Part shown: one piece after another, positions 1-9,623 of the stretch
Layout: every line of letters starts with the position of its first letter
Position numbering within the stretch: the first letter of the stretch is position 1
From: an uncultured Pelagibacteraceae bacterium
Lineage (GTDB): Bacteria > Pseudomonadota > Alphaproteobacteria > Pelagibacterales > Pelagibacteraceae
Direction: 5' to 3'
NCBI GenBank assembly: GCA_902525625.1
Contig: CABZHM010000005.1
Location: 1 to 64,000, forward strand
DNA: 64,000 bases
The notes under the pieces: generated by a model
Databases searched by the model: none
The model's input: the letters and a program-made list of their open reading frames with translations, nothing else
What the model was told of the DNA's origin: nothing
Program-made: the position numbers and the translations under genes

Positions 1-597
1 CTCATTAATCTTATTTAAAAAAAGTAGTTCATTTTCAAAATTTTTAAAAAAGATATTACTATTTTCGAAAATAATTTCATTTTCATTTGGTTCCATGTTT
101 AATAATTTCTCGAAAAAAAATAAGTCTTTATTATTTAGTTTAAAGTCTGTTTTTTTTAATAATAAGTCTTTTACTTCTAAACTATTTATTGAGAAAAAAT
201 TTCCGAAATCAATGAACGATTTAAAAGTTTTAACATTACCTATTTCTCTTCCTTCATATAAAATTGACAAATTTTTAGTTGTAAAATGAGGTCTTGGTAA
301 AAGACCATATCTAATTTTTTCATTAAATTTTATATCAATATTGTACTTTTTTAGAATCTGATTCTTTATTTCAACTTGTGCTATATTTTTGTTGTACAAA
401 GTTGGGAGCAAAATGTAGCTCAGTGTCAAAATAATAACTGCCGATAGACCGAAAAAAACCTTATTATTCGTAAGAATATTGTTTTTTTTTGAATATTTTT
501 TTAAAAAATTTAATTTGTTAAAATAGCTTTCCAATGAATCATTTATGGATAAGAATCTTCCTTTAAATTTTTTAGGAATTAAATTCAGTTTATTCAT
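1..597 (-). CDS. AsmA-like envelope protein, N-terminal part (runs off left edge)
   Basis: The minus strand is open from an ATG at 597 to base 1 (199 codons, no stop), so only the N-terminal part is present. The translation has a basic N-terminal segment of about 45 residues, one hydrophobic segment at about 47-67 (KVFFGLSAVIILTLSYILL), then a periplasmic-looking part with YGLLPRPHF at about residues 91-99. A short N-terminal anchor followed by a 'PRP.h...' beta segment resembles AsmA-family proteins, large periplasmic proteins linked to outer-membrane lipid transport. The family call is an inference from this layout. The gene is divergent from the helicase gene with only 34 bp between the starts. 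Confidence 0.55.
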   Translation of the reverse strand, partial: MNKLNLIPKKFKGRFLSINDSLESYFNKLNFLKKYSKKNNILTNNKVFFGLSAVIILTLSYILLPTLYNKNIAQVEIKNQILKKYNIDIKFNEKIRYGLLPRPHFTTKNLSILYEGREIGNVKTFKSFIDFGNFFSINSLEVKDLLLKKTDFKLNNKDLFFFEKLLNMEPNENEIIFENSNIFFKNFENELLFLNKINE

Positions 598-631
598 AGT
601 TATTGGATCAACTTATAATTATATATTTTAA

Positions 632-2668
632 ATGGTAAACTCTGATTATTTGAAAAATCTTAATAAAGCCCAAAAAGAGGCAGTTACATCCCTTGATGGG
701 CCGTTATTAATCGTCGCTGGCGCGGGATCTGGCAAAACTAAAGTGCTTACAACTAGAATTGCAAATATTATCAAAGAAAAAAAAGCATTTCCAAATCAAA
801 TACTTGCTGTAACCTTTACTAACAAAGCTGCTAAAGAGATGCAAATGAGAGTGAGCAAAATTTTAGGATCATCTGCAATTGGATTATCTTGGCTGGGGAC
901 TTTTCACTCAATTTGTGCGAAATTATTAAGAAAACATGCATCAGCAGCTAATTTAAATTCAAATTTTACAATTATAGATAGTGATGATCAAATAAGATTA
1001 GTAAAGAACATCTGTAAATCTGAAAATGTAGATGTAAAAAAATTATCACCTAAATACATTTTAGCAATTATTGATAGATGGAAAAATAAAGGATTTTATC
1101 CTGATGAAGTAGCTATAAACAAAAAAGATGTATATGAAAAAACAATTTTGCCAATATATAGAATATATCAACAGAAACTTACAGATCTTAATTCTTGTGA
1201 CTTTGGAGACTTAATCTTACATTGCGTAAAAATTTTAGAGAGAAATAATGATGTTAGAAAAATATATAAAGAGAACTTTAAATATATCATGGTTGATGAA
1301 TATCAAGATACAAATTTTGTGCAAAACAAATGGCTTAACCTTTTAGTAGGGAATGATAAAAATATTTGCTGTGTTGGCGATGATGACCAATCAATTTATA
1401 GCTGGAGAGGTGCAGAAATAAAAAATTTTTTAGAATTTGATAAAATCTATGATAATACAAAAATTATCAGACTGGAACAAAACTATAGATCTACTCAAAA
1501 TATCCTTTCAGCGGCTTCAGACTTAATTTCAAATAACGAGAATAGAGTAGGTAAAACTCTCGAAACGACTATGGAAGATGGAGATCTAGTAAGTCTAAAT
1601 TGTTTTAAAAATGGTAAAGATGAGTCCATAGGTATATCGGATGAAATTGAAAAAATAAAAAAAAATTTTTCATTAAATAATATTGCAATATTGGTGAGAG
1701 CTATTTTTCAAACCAGAGAATTTGAGGAAAGGTTTTTAAAAATTGGATTGCCTTATAGAATATTGGGAGGAACGAAATTTTATGAAAGAGCCGAAATAAA
1801 AGATTGTGTTGCTTACTTACGTCTAGTTTATCAAGAAAAAGATGACCTTGCTTTTGAAAGAATTGTTAATAATCCCAAAAGATCAATAGGTGAAACTACC
1901 CTAAAAGATATTCACACTTTCTCAAAAAAAAATTCTCTTTGTCTAGAAATCTCTGCAAAAAGAATGATAGATCAAAATTTAATTAAACCTAAAGCAAAGG
2001 TGAGTTTAAACATTTTTTTAGATTTAATTTATAAATGGAGAAACGGTTTGAAAAAAAAAGGCATAAATCATGTCAAATTACTTCAATTAATTCTTGATGA
2101 GTCTGGATACTCAGCAAAGCTTAAAAATAAAAAAGATTTAGAAAATGAAAATAGGCTGGAAAACATCAAAGAACTTTTAAGTGCTATGAAAGAATTTGAT
2201 AACTTGGAGAGTTTTTTAGAACATGTCTCTTTGGCTACATCAATAGACCAAGACTGGGAAGGGGAAAAAATCAATATGATGACAATGCACTCCTCAAAAG
2301 GGCTTGAGTTTGATGTTGTTTTTTTACCTGGTTGGGAGGAAGGACTTTTTCCTCATCAAAAATCAATTGAAGAAAAAGGGCAAAATGGTTTGGAAGAAGA
2401 AAGGAGATTAGCTTACGTGGGTATTACACGTGCAAAAAAAAAGGTGATAATTTCTTTTTCTATGAATAGATTTTATCAAGGTGACTGGATTGATAGTATG
2501 GCCTCAAGATTTATTAATGAGCTCCCCGAAAAAAATTTAGAAAAAAATTCTTTTTTTGATCAGAATAATGAAGAGATAGAAGATTTTGAATTTAATCAAG
2601 ATATAAATTTTGATGATGATAATATTAGAAGTCCGGGTTGGATTAGATATCAAAAAAAGTTGAAATGA
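632..2668 (+). CDS. uvrD: UvrD/PcrA/Rep-type superfamily 1 DNA helicase
   Basis: ATP-dependent 3'-5' DNA helicase for repair and replication restart. All SF1A motifs are visible: Q motif near LNKAQKEAV, Walker A AGAGSGKT (about residues 30-37), Walker B VDEYQDTN, motif III DDDQSIYSWRG, motif IV QNYRST, motif V MHSSKGLEFDVVFLPG and motif VI ERRLAYVGITRAKK. At 678 residues it is slightly shorter than E. coli UvrD or PcrA (about 720), and the C-terminal tail is acidic. The motifs do not separate UvrD from PcrA or Rep. Its stop overlaps the next start by 4 bp (ATGA), so the pair is probably co-transcribed. Confidence 0.93.
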   Translation: MVNSDYLKNLNKAQKEAVTSLDGPLLIVAGAGSGKTKVLTTRIANIIKEKKAFPNQILAVTFTNKAAKEMQMRVSKILGSSAIGLSWLGTFHSICAKLLRKHASAANLNSNFTIIDSDDQIRLVKNICKSENVDVKKLSPKYILAIIDRWKNKGFYPDEVAINKKDVYEKTILPIYRIYQQKLTDLNSCDFGDLILHCVKILERNNDVRKIYKENFKYIMVDEYQDTNFVQNKWLNLLVGNDKNICCVGDDDQSIYSWRGAEIKNFLEFDKIYDNTKIIRLEQNYRSTQNILSAASDLISNNENRVGKTLETTMEDGDLVSLNCFKNGKDESIGISDEIEKIKKNFSLNNIAILVRAIFQTREFEERFLKIGLPYRILGGTKFYERAEIKDCVAYLRLVYQEKDDLAFERIVNNPKRSIGETTLKDIHTFSKKNSLCLEISAKRMIDQNLIKPKAKVSLNIFLDLIYKWRNGLKKKGINHVKLLQLILDESGYSAKLKNKKDLENENRLENIKELLSAMKEFDNLESFLEHVSLATSIDQDWEGEKINMMTMHSSKGLEFDVVFLPGWEEGLFPHQKSIEEKGQNGLEEERRLAYVGITRAKKKVIISFSMNRFYQGDWIDSMASRFINELPEKNLEKNSFFDQNNEEIEDFEFNQDINFDDDNIRSPGWIRYQKKLK

Positions 2669-4362
2669 TAAAAAAAAGGTTATCTTTTTTAAAAAAAAAA
2701 TTTAATTTATTGGGTATTGATGGATATGTAATACCTAAGAATGACGAATTTTTTTCTGAGTACTCAGAAAAAGATAGGTTAAAGACTATCTCGAATTTTA
2801 GTGGATCTGCAGGATATGCCATAGTTTTAAAAAAAAAAAATTACCTATTTGTTGACGGCAGATATACAATTCAAGCAAAAATAGAGTCCGGTAATAATTT
2901 TATAATTAAAAAAATTAAAGAAATTATCGATTGTAAACTATTTAAAAACATCACATTGGGAATCGATCCAAAGATATTTACAAATAAAGAAATTAAAAAT
3001 TTTTTTTTAAAAAATAATAAAATTAAAGAAATTAACTCTAATTTAATTGATCAAATATTTAATAAATATCCAAAACATACAAAACCTTTTTATTCTTTAA
3101 ATGATAAAATTACCGGGGAAAATTATAAAAAAAAAATTGAGAAAGTTTCAAAAATACTTTTGAAAGTAAAAGCGGATTATTTATTAATCAGTGCTCCTGA
3201 AAACATTGCTTGGTTACTAAATATAAGAGGATATGATAATCCTAATAGCCCATTACCTCACTGTCGATTACTATTAAAGAAAGATAAAAATTTTTTTATA
3301 TTATGTGATAAGTCAAAGGTTAAAAATTTAATCAAAGAAAAAAAAGTTACTAATAAACAAATAATCAATCCAAAAAATATAAGTAATTTGCTCAATAAAA
3401 TAAAGAAAGGTAAATTTATAGTTGATGATAAGACTTGTTCTATATTTTATAAGAATTCTCTAATTAAAAAACACAAAATTTTAAAAAATGATGATCCTAT
3501 ATACTTGTTGAAGTCAATTAAAAATAAAAAAGAAATTACTAATATGGCAAAAGTTCATATTGATGATGGAGTAGCTTTAACAAAATTTTTATATTGGATA
3601 AAAGAGTCAAATAAAAATAGAATAACAGAAATTGATGCTCAAAATAAATTAGAGAAATTTAGAAAAAAAAATAAAAAATATCTATTTCCAAGTTTTAATA
3701 CTATCGCTGGGACAGGGGGAAATGGAGCAATTATTCATTATAGAGCAAGAAAAGAACACACAAAAAAAATTCGTAAAAGAGACATTTTTTTATGTGACTC
3801 TGGAGGTCAATATAAATATGGCACAACAGATGTGACTAGAACTATTTGTTTCTCTAAACAACCAAGCTCAATAAAAAATATTTTTACAAAAGTTTTAAAA
3901 GGCCATATTGCTGTTGTTACATCTAATCTTAAAACCCACTACAATGGAAAATCAATAGATAAAAGAGCAAGAAAATATTTAAATGAAAGCGGCCTTGATT
4001 TCGAACATGGTACAGGGCATGGAGTAGGTTTTTTTTCTAATGTACATGAAGGACCTCAAGCTATCTCAAAATTAAATACCATTAAGTTATGTGAGGGAAT
4101 GGTACTAAGCAATGAACCTGGATATTACAAAAAAGGAAAATTTGGCATAAGAATTGAAAATCTTATATATGTTAAGAAAATAAAAAATAATATATTTTTT
4201 GAAAATCTTACTTTAGTGCCAATTGATAAAGATTTAATAAATTTCAGTCTTCTTAATAAGCTAGAAAAAAATTACCTCTTTAATTATCATTTAAATATTT
4301 ATGTCAACTTATCTAAATATTTAAACAAGAAAGAAAGAAAGTGGTTAGCTAGTTTTATTTAA
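2665..4362 (+). CDS. pepP: Xaa-Pro aminopeptidase (aminopeptidase P, M24B)
   Basis: Removes N-terminal residues preceding proline; a cytoplasmic di-metal enzyme. The C-terminal pita-bread domain carries the metal ligands: Asp in LCDSGGQYKYG and TTDVTRT, His in HGTGHGVG, Glu in NEPGYY and Glu in RIENL. The first 300 or so residues contain creatinase-like N-terminal domains. The length (565 residues) fits the three-domain form rather than the shorter E. coli PepP. It is translationally coupled to the helicase gene and its 3' end overlaps the convergent ligA by 18 bp. Confidence 0.9.
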   Translation: MIKKRLSFLKKKFNLLGIDGYVIPKNDEFFSEYSEKDRLKTISNFSGSAGYAIVLKKKNYLFVDGRYTIQAKIESGNNFIIKKIKEIIDCKLFKNITLGIDPKIFTNKEIKNFFLKNNKIKEINSNLIDQIFNKYPKHTKPFYSLNDKITGENYKKKIEKVSKILLKVKADYLLISAPENIAWLLNIRGYDNPNSPLPHCRLLLKKDKNFFILCDKSKVKNLIKEKKVTNKQIINPKNISNLLNKIKKGKFIVDDKTCSIFYKNSLIKKHKILKNDDPIYLLKSIKNKKEITNMAKVHIDDGVALTKFLYWIKESNKNRITEIDAQNKLEKFRKKNKKYLFPSFNTIAGTGGNGAIIHYRARKEHTKKIRKRDIFLCDSGGQYKYGTTDVTRTICFSKQPSSIKNIFTKVLKGHIAVVTSNLKTHYNGKSIDKRARKYLNESGLDFEHGTGHGVGFFSNVHEGPQAISKLNTIKLCEGMVLSNEPGYYKKGKFGIRIENLIYVKKIKNNIFFENLTLVPIDKDLINFSLLNKLEKNYLFNYHLNIYVNLSKYLNKKERKWLASFI

Positions 4363-6375
4363 CATTTTTAACCATTCTTTTTGTGACAATATATTTATTT
4401 TCATTTTTTTTGCTTCATCAATTTTTCTTTTTGTTGGTTTTTCACCTATTACTAAATAATTAAGTTTTTTTGATACGTTGCTAATGATTGAACCAGAATT
4501 TTCCTCTATCAATGATTTTGCTTCAGCTCTACTTATACCCTCAAGCTTGCCAGTAAACATAAAAGTTTTATTGTTTAATTTACCACCACCTATTGATGAA
4601 ATTGCATCTTTTACAAAAATTAATTCGTTTAAATCATTTAAGACCCTTAAATTTGTACTATTCATAAAAAAATTTTTTATTGAATTAATTTGAGTTTCAC
4701 CTATTCCATCAATATTGATTAAATCATCAAATTTTTTCGACTTTGCTAGAGAAATGAAATTTTTTAATGATTTTAAGTTTTTAGAAATTAATTTTGCGTT
4801 TTCTAAACCAATATGTCTAATGCCTAGTGCAAAGATGAACTTATCAAAAGAAATTGTTTTTCTTAAATTTATCGAATACTTTAAGTTAGATACAGATAAT
4901 TTACCCCAGCCTTCTAAGTTTTCAATCTTATTATAATCAAGTTTAAAAATATCTTGAGGTAATCGGATTAATTTTAATTTCCAAAAATTTTCAACTATTT
5001 TTTTACCAAATCCATCGATATTTAATGCCTCTTTTGATACAAAATGTTTAATTTTTTCTATAGATATTTTTTCACAAATAAAACCTTCACTACTACATCT
5101 TCTAACTGCGTCCTCTTTTTTAGTTGTATAGTTGTATTCCTTTATAGTTTTTGATCCACATGATGGGCAATTTAATGGAAATGAAAATTTTTTTGACTTT
5201 TTGTCTCTTAATTTTAAATCAACAGAAATTACGTGAGGTATTACATCGCCAGCTCTTTCGATTAATACAGTGTCCCCTATCCTAATATCTTTTCGAATTA
5301 TTTCCTCCTCGTTATGTAAAGTGGCGTTAGAAACTAAAACTCCACCAATATTTATAGGTTTTATTTTGGCAACTGGCGTCAATGCTCCTGTCCTACCAAT
5401 TTGAATTTCTATATTTTCAATACTAGAAATTCCACTATTTGCTGAAAACTTGTGTGCTACAGCCCATCTAGGTGCATTAGCTACATTACCAAGTCTTTTT
5501 TGCAACTTAAAGTCATTTACTTTATATACAATTCCATCTATATCAAAATCCAAATTTCCTCTTTTATTTTCTATTTCATTATAATTTTTAATTAAATTTT
5601 TAATCCCTTTTATAGTTTTATTATAAGGATTTACTTTAAAGCCCCATTCTTTTAATTTTTTTAGAAATTCATTTTGTTTAAAAACTTTCATTCCTTTTTC
5701 ATAACCATAAGTATAAGCAATAAATTTTAGTGGTATTTTTTTTGTCTCCTCAGGATTTTTTTGTCTTAAAGATCCTGAGGCAGCATTACGCGGATTTGCA
5801 AATTTACCACTTATCTTTTTGAAATCGTTATTTTGAATAAATATCTCTCCTCTGATATCTATTTCTTCTGGAAAATCTTTCGAGACAATTTTATGTGGAA
5901 TATCATTAATTGTTTTTAAATTTTCGGTAATATCCTCTCCTTCTTTACCATCTCCTCTTGATAATCCAGCAACAAACTGTCCATCTTTATATATTAATGA
6001 AGCTGAAATACCGTCAATCTTTGGTTCGGCACTGTATTCGATTTCAACAAGTTCTTTTTGATTTATAAAATTCATCATTTTTTTTTCAAAATTTACTAAA
6101 TCGTTTTGATCAAATGCATTGGCAAGTGAAAGCATTGGTACTTTGTGTGAAACTTTTTTAAAGTTTTTAGAGGGTCTAAACCCAACACTTAAAGATGGTG
6201 AATTCTTATTTTTAAGATAATCATACTGCTGTTCCAGTTTTAGAATTTCTTGTCTCAGTCTGTCATATTCACTATCCTCGACGATAGGATTGTTTTTTTC
6301 ATAATAAGACTGATTCAGCTCAACTATTCTTTTAATTTTTTCTTTATATTCTTTTTCAATTTTTTTTTTGGTCAT
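4345..6375 (-). CDS. ligA: NAD-dependent DNA ligase LigA
   Basis: Seals nicks using NAD+. The adenylation motif AEPKIDG carries the nucleotidyl lysine, followed by GRTG and AHKF motifs of the nucleotidyltransferase/OB core. A Cys-type zinc finger (CPSCG...RCSSEGFIC), helix-hairpin-helix repeats (NIDGFG, NLEGWG, NIDGIG) and a C-terminal BRCT domain starting near FMFTGKLEG follow in the usual order. The ORF can be extended to a TTG at 6384, but the ATG at 6375 lies 1 nt after the bamD stop and is preferred, giving 676 residues. It is the last gene of the long minus-strand cluster and converges on pepP. Confidence 0.95.
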   Translation of the reverse strand: MTKKKIEKEYKEKIKRIVELNQSYYEKNNPIVEDSEYDRLRQEILKLEQQYDYLKNKNSPSLSVGFRPSKNFKKVSHKVPMLSLANAFDQNDLVNFEKKMMNFINQKELVEIEYSAEPKIDGISASLIYKDGQFVAGLSRGDGKEGEDITENLKTINDIPHKIVSKDFPEEIDIRGEIFIQNNDFKKISGKFANPRNAASGSLRQKNPEETKKIPLKFIAYTYGYEKGMKVFKQNEFLKKLKEWGFKVNPYNKTIKGIKNLIKNYNEIENKRGNLDFDIDGIVYKVNDFKLQKRLGNVANAPRWAVAHKFSANSGISSIENIEIQIGRTGALTPVAKIKPINIGGVLVSNATLHNEEEIIRKDIRIGDTVLIERAGDVIPHVISVDLKLRDKKSKKFSFPLNCPSCGSKTIKEYNYTTKKEDAVRRCSSEGFICEKISIEKIKHFVSKEALNIDGFGKKIVENFWKLKLIRLPQDIFKLDYNKIENLEGWGKLSVSNLKYSINLRKTISFDKFIFALGIRHIGLENAKLISKNLKSLKNFISLAKSKKFDDLINIDGIGETQINSIKNFFMNSTNLRVLNDLNELIFVKDAISSIGGGKLNNKTFMFTGKLEGISRAEAKSLIEENSGSIISNVSKKLNYLVIGEKPTKRKIDEAKKMKINILSQKEWLKMLNKTS

Positions 6376-6376
6376 C

Positions 6377-7225
6377 TTACTCAAAAAGAGACTTAAACTT
6401 TTTTAATATTTTCTTATTCTTTTTTTTAGTCTCTTTAAAAATATAATTTTTTTTAATCTTATAATTTTTGTTAAATAAACTATAAGTATTCTCATACCAT
6501 TCTGATGACTCGTAATTATATCCGAGTAACTGTGCATATTTTTCAGCTTCATCAATTAATCCAATTACGTAGTGAACCTCTACAAGTCTATGTAATGCCT
6601 CGGCTGTATAAATTGTAGTGTCATAATCCTCAATCACAGTTCTAAAACGATTAATTGCAGGTATCCATTTTTTTCTATCAAAATAATACCTACCTATGTA
6701 CATTTCTTTAGATGCTAAAATATCATCAATTAAAGTTAATTTAAATTCTGCATCAAGTGCGTATTCAGTATTAGGGTATTCTTTTACTAAAAATTCAAAA
6801 TTGGTTTTTGCATTTTGAATTGATTGTAAATCTTTTTTTTCGTCAACTATCTTCTCAAAGTAACAAATGCCAATTAGATAATGAACGTAAGCAATATTTT
6901 TGTGAGATGGGTAGACTCTTAAAAATCTTTTTAATTCTGCTATAGAATCTAGATAATAATCTTGAATATAATATGAATAAGCTGCCATCAACGCAGATTT
7001 TGGTGCATATTCCGATTGTGGAAATAATGTTTCTGCTTCATTAAACTTTTTTGCTGCATACAAAACGTCTCCTCCCTCAAGTGCATCTTTACCCAAGTTA
7101 TAAGCCTCTAAAACTTGAAGCTCTAAACTTTTTTCTTTAATTACTGATGGTTCAATTTTATCTTTAGAGCAAGAAGCTAAAATTATAAAAAAAAAGAATA
7201 AAAATAAAGCTCTTAAAATATACAT
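6377..7225 (-). CDS. bamD: Outer-membrane assembly lipoprotein BamD
   Basis: Essential TPR lipoprotein of the BAM complex, which inserts beta-barrel proteins into the outer membrane. The N-terminus is a lipoprotein signal peptide with lipobox LASC (Cys at about residue 19), followed by SKDK. TPR-like helices follow, including YNLGKDALEGGDVLYAAKKF and YPNTEYALDAEFK. At 282 residues it is slightly longer than E. coli BamD, with a lysine-rich tail. It sits between lpxC and ligA at the 3' end of the cell-wall cluster, a position seen in many alphaproteobacteria. Confidence 0.92.
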   Translation of the reverse strand: MYILRALFLFFFFIILASCSKDKIEPSVIKEKSLELQVLEAYNLGKDALEGGDVLYAAKKFNEAETLFPQSEYAPKSALMAAYSYYIQDYYLDSIAELKRFLRVYPSHKNIAYVHYLIGICYFEKIVDEKKDLQSIQNAKTNFEFLVKEYPNTEYALDAEFKLTLIDDILASKEMYIGRYYFDRKKWIPAINRFRTVIEDYDTTIYTAEALHRLVEVHYVIGLIDEAEKYAQLLGYNYESSEWYENTYSLFNKNYKIKKNYIFKETKKKNKKILKKFKSLFE

Positions 7226-7271
7226 GAAACTTTTATATAATTTTAAACAATAATTTAAAAGAATAATATGA

Positions 7272-8192
7272 TTACGCTATAGATCTTAGTAATCTTTTAT
7301 TTATAATTGAATGTGGAAGATTTCTCTCTTGAATCTCAATTATTGAAAAATTATCTTTATTTTCAAATACTTTTTTTAATAACTGATTAGTCAAGTAATG
7401 ACCTCCTTGGGCACATTTTACACTTGCAATCATTCTATAACCAGAGGTATATAAATCCCCTAAACAATCTAGAATTTTATGATTTACAAATTCTAATCGA
7501 TTTCTTAAACCATGATTATTTAAAACCTTATCATCTTTAACTACAATAGCATTATCTAAGCTACCACCTTTTGCAAAACCCTTTTTTTTTATATTTTCAA
7601 TATCTTCGAATAAACAAAAAGTTCTCGAACTAAAAATGTCATTTAAATCATCCTCATAAATATTTATTTTATTTTTTTGATTTCCGATTACAGAATTTTC
7701 ATATTTTATTTCAAAATTTATATCTAAGCTTAATTTTGATGGTTCAATAGATATTAATCTTTCTTCCTCTTTGAAAATTACTTTTTTATTAATCTTAATA
7801 ATTTTTATTGGTGCTTCACTTTTTCTTAATCCAGTCGTTACGATCTTTTCAATAAATTCTTTAGCAGAACCGTCTAATATTGGAACCTCATCATTATCAA
7901 TTTCAATGAGAACATTATCTACTCCAAGCCCAAACAAGGCTCCCATTAAATGTTCAATTGTAGATACTTTCACACCAAACTCATTTGAAATGGTGGTGTT
8001 TAGAAAAGTGTCACTAACGTTAGAAAAGTTTGGGTAAATTATATTATTTGTTCTCAAATCTACTCTTTTGAAAACTATACCTGTATTAGGATCAGATGGT
8101 CTTAAACAAACATTTGATATTTTTCCACTATGCAAACCTACTCCACTTAAATTTAATGAATGTTTAAGTGTTTTTTGATTTAACAAAGTCAT
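7272..8192 (-). CDS. lpxC: UDP-3-O-acyl-N-acetylglucosamine deacetylase
   Basis: Zinc amidase for the committed step of lipid A synthesis. Visible signature regions are GVGLHSGK near the N-terminus, STIEHLMGALFGLGVDN with the first zinc His, the DGSA loop, and FVNHKILDCLGDLY with the second zinc His and the Asp ligand, ending with a catalytic-type His in AQGGHYL. Its 306 residues match the family. It follows ftsA after a 62-bp gap, where many alphaproteobacteria have ftsZ between them; here ftsZ lies elsewhere. Its presence shows that the cell makes lipid A. Confidence 0.95.
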   Translation of the reverse strand: MTLLNQKTLKHSLNLSGVGLHSGKISNVCLRPSDPNTGIVFKRVDLRTNNIIYPNFSNVSDTFLNTTISNEFGVKVSTIEHLMGALFGLGVDNVLIEIDNDEVPILDGSAKEFIEKIVTTGLRKSEAPIKIIKINKKVIFKEEERLISIEPSKLSLDINFEIKYENSVIGNQKNKINIYEDDLNDIFSSRTFCLFEDIENIKKKGFAKGGSLDNAIVVKDDKVLNNHGLRNRLEFVNHKILDCLGDLYTSGYRMIASVKCAQGGHYLTNQLLKKVFENKDNFSIIEIQERNLPHSIINKRLLRSIA

Positions 8193-8254
8193 AGAGAGCT
8201 TTTATTACTGATGATAATTAATTGGAAAACAACAAATATTACTAGAAAATACAA

Positions 8255-8959
8255 TCAACCAAATAAATCAAAAAATTTTTCAAAAAAACCCTTATTTTTT
8301 AATGTTTTATTTGTTAGTTTAATTTCGTTTTTATTATAACCGTCTATAATTTTGCTTACCATATGAAAATAATTGACGCTTTCATCCTTTAAATATCCTT
8401 CGATATAACTAGAGCTAACTATATTGTTCAAAGTAATTTGGTATGTTTTCAGTATTCCCTCAATCTTTCGAACTATAACTTCAGGAATACAAACAAAACT
8501 AATATCTAAAGAAAAGTTTTCACATTTTTGATTTAAGGGTACCTCAGTATAAGTGTGATTATCGATAATATAATTATCAATTAAAATGTGAATAATCTTA
8601 TTCTTTTGTATTGTATTATTACAATGATATTTTGCATCTTTTAATAAAGAACTTATAGTATTTAGATTAATCTTTTTATTATAATCATGTTTCTTAATAG
8701 AAAGTTGTAAATTAAAAAAGTCACTCGATTTAATTATCAAATTTATTTTCTCAATAAAATTATCAAGGATTTTTTCAATTTTAAAGATATTTTCGTTAAG
8801 AAAAAAATTCAGCTTTTCAAAATCCAAATGAGTGGATTTTTCATCAATAAAAAATTCCTTCTTAAAAACTGATACAAAGTCAGTTTTACGATTAACTGAT
8901 AATATTATTTTTTCAGGACCAAAAAATAAAAAAACTTCATAATTTAAATCATCCCTCAT
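8255..8959 (-). CDS. ftsA: Truncated, divergent FtsA-like divisome protein
   Basis: Only 234 residues, against about 410-430 for normal FtsA, the actin-like protein that tethers FtsZ to the membrane. Residues of about 100-195 align by eye with FtsA subdomain 1C and its flank: HILIDNYIIDNHTYTEVP matches the family pattern 'LHviPqdy.lDg...i..P', and LKTYQITLNNIVSSSY matches the 'veraGLev..lvl.pyA' segment. The actin phosphate-1 loop (DIGT) is replaced by FGPE, and no segment for subdomains 2A or 2B is present. The C-terminus GFFEKFFDLFG is an amphipathic helix like the FtsA membrane-targeting tail. The gene lies in the ftsA position, overlapping ftsQ by 11 bp. The call rests on position plus the 1C segment and tail. 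Confidence 0.7.
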   Translation of the reverse strand: MRDDLNYEVFLFFGPEKIILSVNRKTDFVSVFKKEFFIDEKSTHLDFEKLNFFLNENIFKIEKILDNFIEKINLIIKSSDFFNLQLSIKKHDYNKKINLNTISSLLKDAKYHCNNTIQKNKIIHILIDNYIIDNHTYTEVPLNQKCENFSLDISFVCIPEVIVRKIEGILKTYQITLNNIVSSSYIEGYLKDESVNYFHMVSKIIDGYNKNEIKLTNKTLKNKGFFEKFFDLFG

Positions 8960-9623
8960 TTAATATAACCTGATTATGTTGACGAAGGTCCAGAATCTTA
9001 ACTTTTTTGAATTCATTCTTATTTAATATATCTAATGATAAATTTAAAGAGTCTTGCAAATTATCTTTTGGTAATTTTATGATTACATCTAGTTTTGTTT
9101 CAATATCCCATCTTCCTGACTTGAAAAAATATAAATTTTTTATATTAGATACTTTAAAATTTGAATTTTTTATAGACTTCAAAAGATTAAAAAAAGAATC
9201 TTTATCATACTCCCCAAAGATATTTGGTAGATTATTTTTTTTTTCAATTGTCTCTATTAATTTGCCATTTGAACCTAATACAAAAGATTCTCCGTTATTG
9301 AACACATTGGCCAAAAATTTAGTTTTATTGACTTTAATTAATATTGATGAAGGATATTTCTTAAATATTGTGTAATTTTCAATTAATTTATTCGCATCTA
9401 ATTTATTTGTGAGTTCAAACTTTTTTAAAAAGAAAATATTATTTAAATTAAGTAATTGAAGGTCATTTAATAAATCCTGTTTTTCATTTTCCTGCAATCC
9501 TATTACAGTTATTTGATCTACATTTTTTAATCTAATTTCTGAGACGTGTTTACTATTCAACGTACTTAAAAGAATTATCAAAAAAATATAAGATATTATT
9601 TTTTTACTTAGACTTAATTGCAT
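8949..9623 (-). CDS. ftsQ: Cell division protein FtsQ
   Basis: Bitopic membrane protein that bridges divisome subcomplexes. It has a short cytoplasmic start (MQLSLSKK), one hydrophobic segment at about 9-22, a POTRA-type segment (VDQITVIGLQENEKQDLLNDL...) and the FtsQ beta domain ending in KKVKILDLRQHNQVIL, close to the family pattern 'iDlRl.drv.lr'. It has 224 residues, on the short side for alphaproteobacteria. It overlaps ddl by 20 bp and ftsA by 11 bp, consistent with translational coupling. Confidence 0.85.
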   Translation of the reverse strand: MQLSLSKKIISYIFLIILLSTLNSKHVSEIRLKNVDQITVIGLQENEKQDLLNDLQLLNLNNIFFLKKFELTNKLDANKLIENYTIFKKYPSSILIKVNKTKFLANVFNNGESFVLGSNGKLIETIEKKNNLPNIFGEYDKDSFFNLLKSIKNSNFKVSNIKNLYFFKSGRWDIETKLDVIIKLPKDNLQDSLNLSLDILNKNEFKKVKILDLRQHNQVILNEG

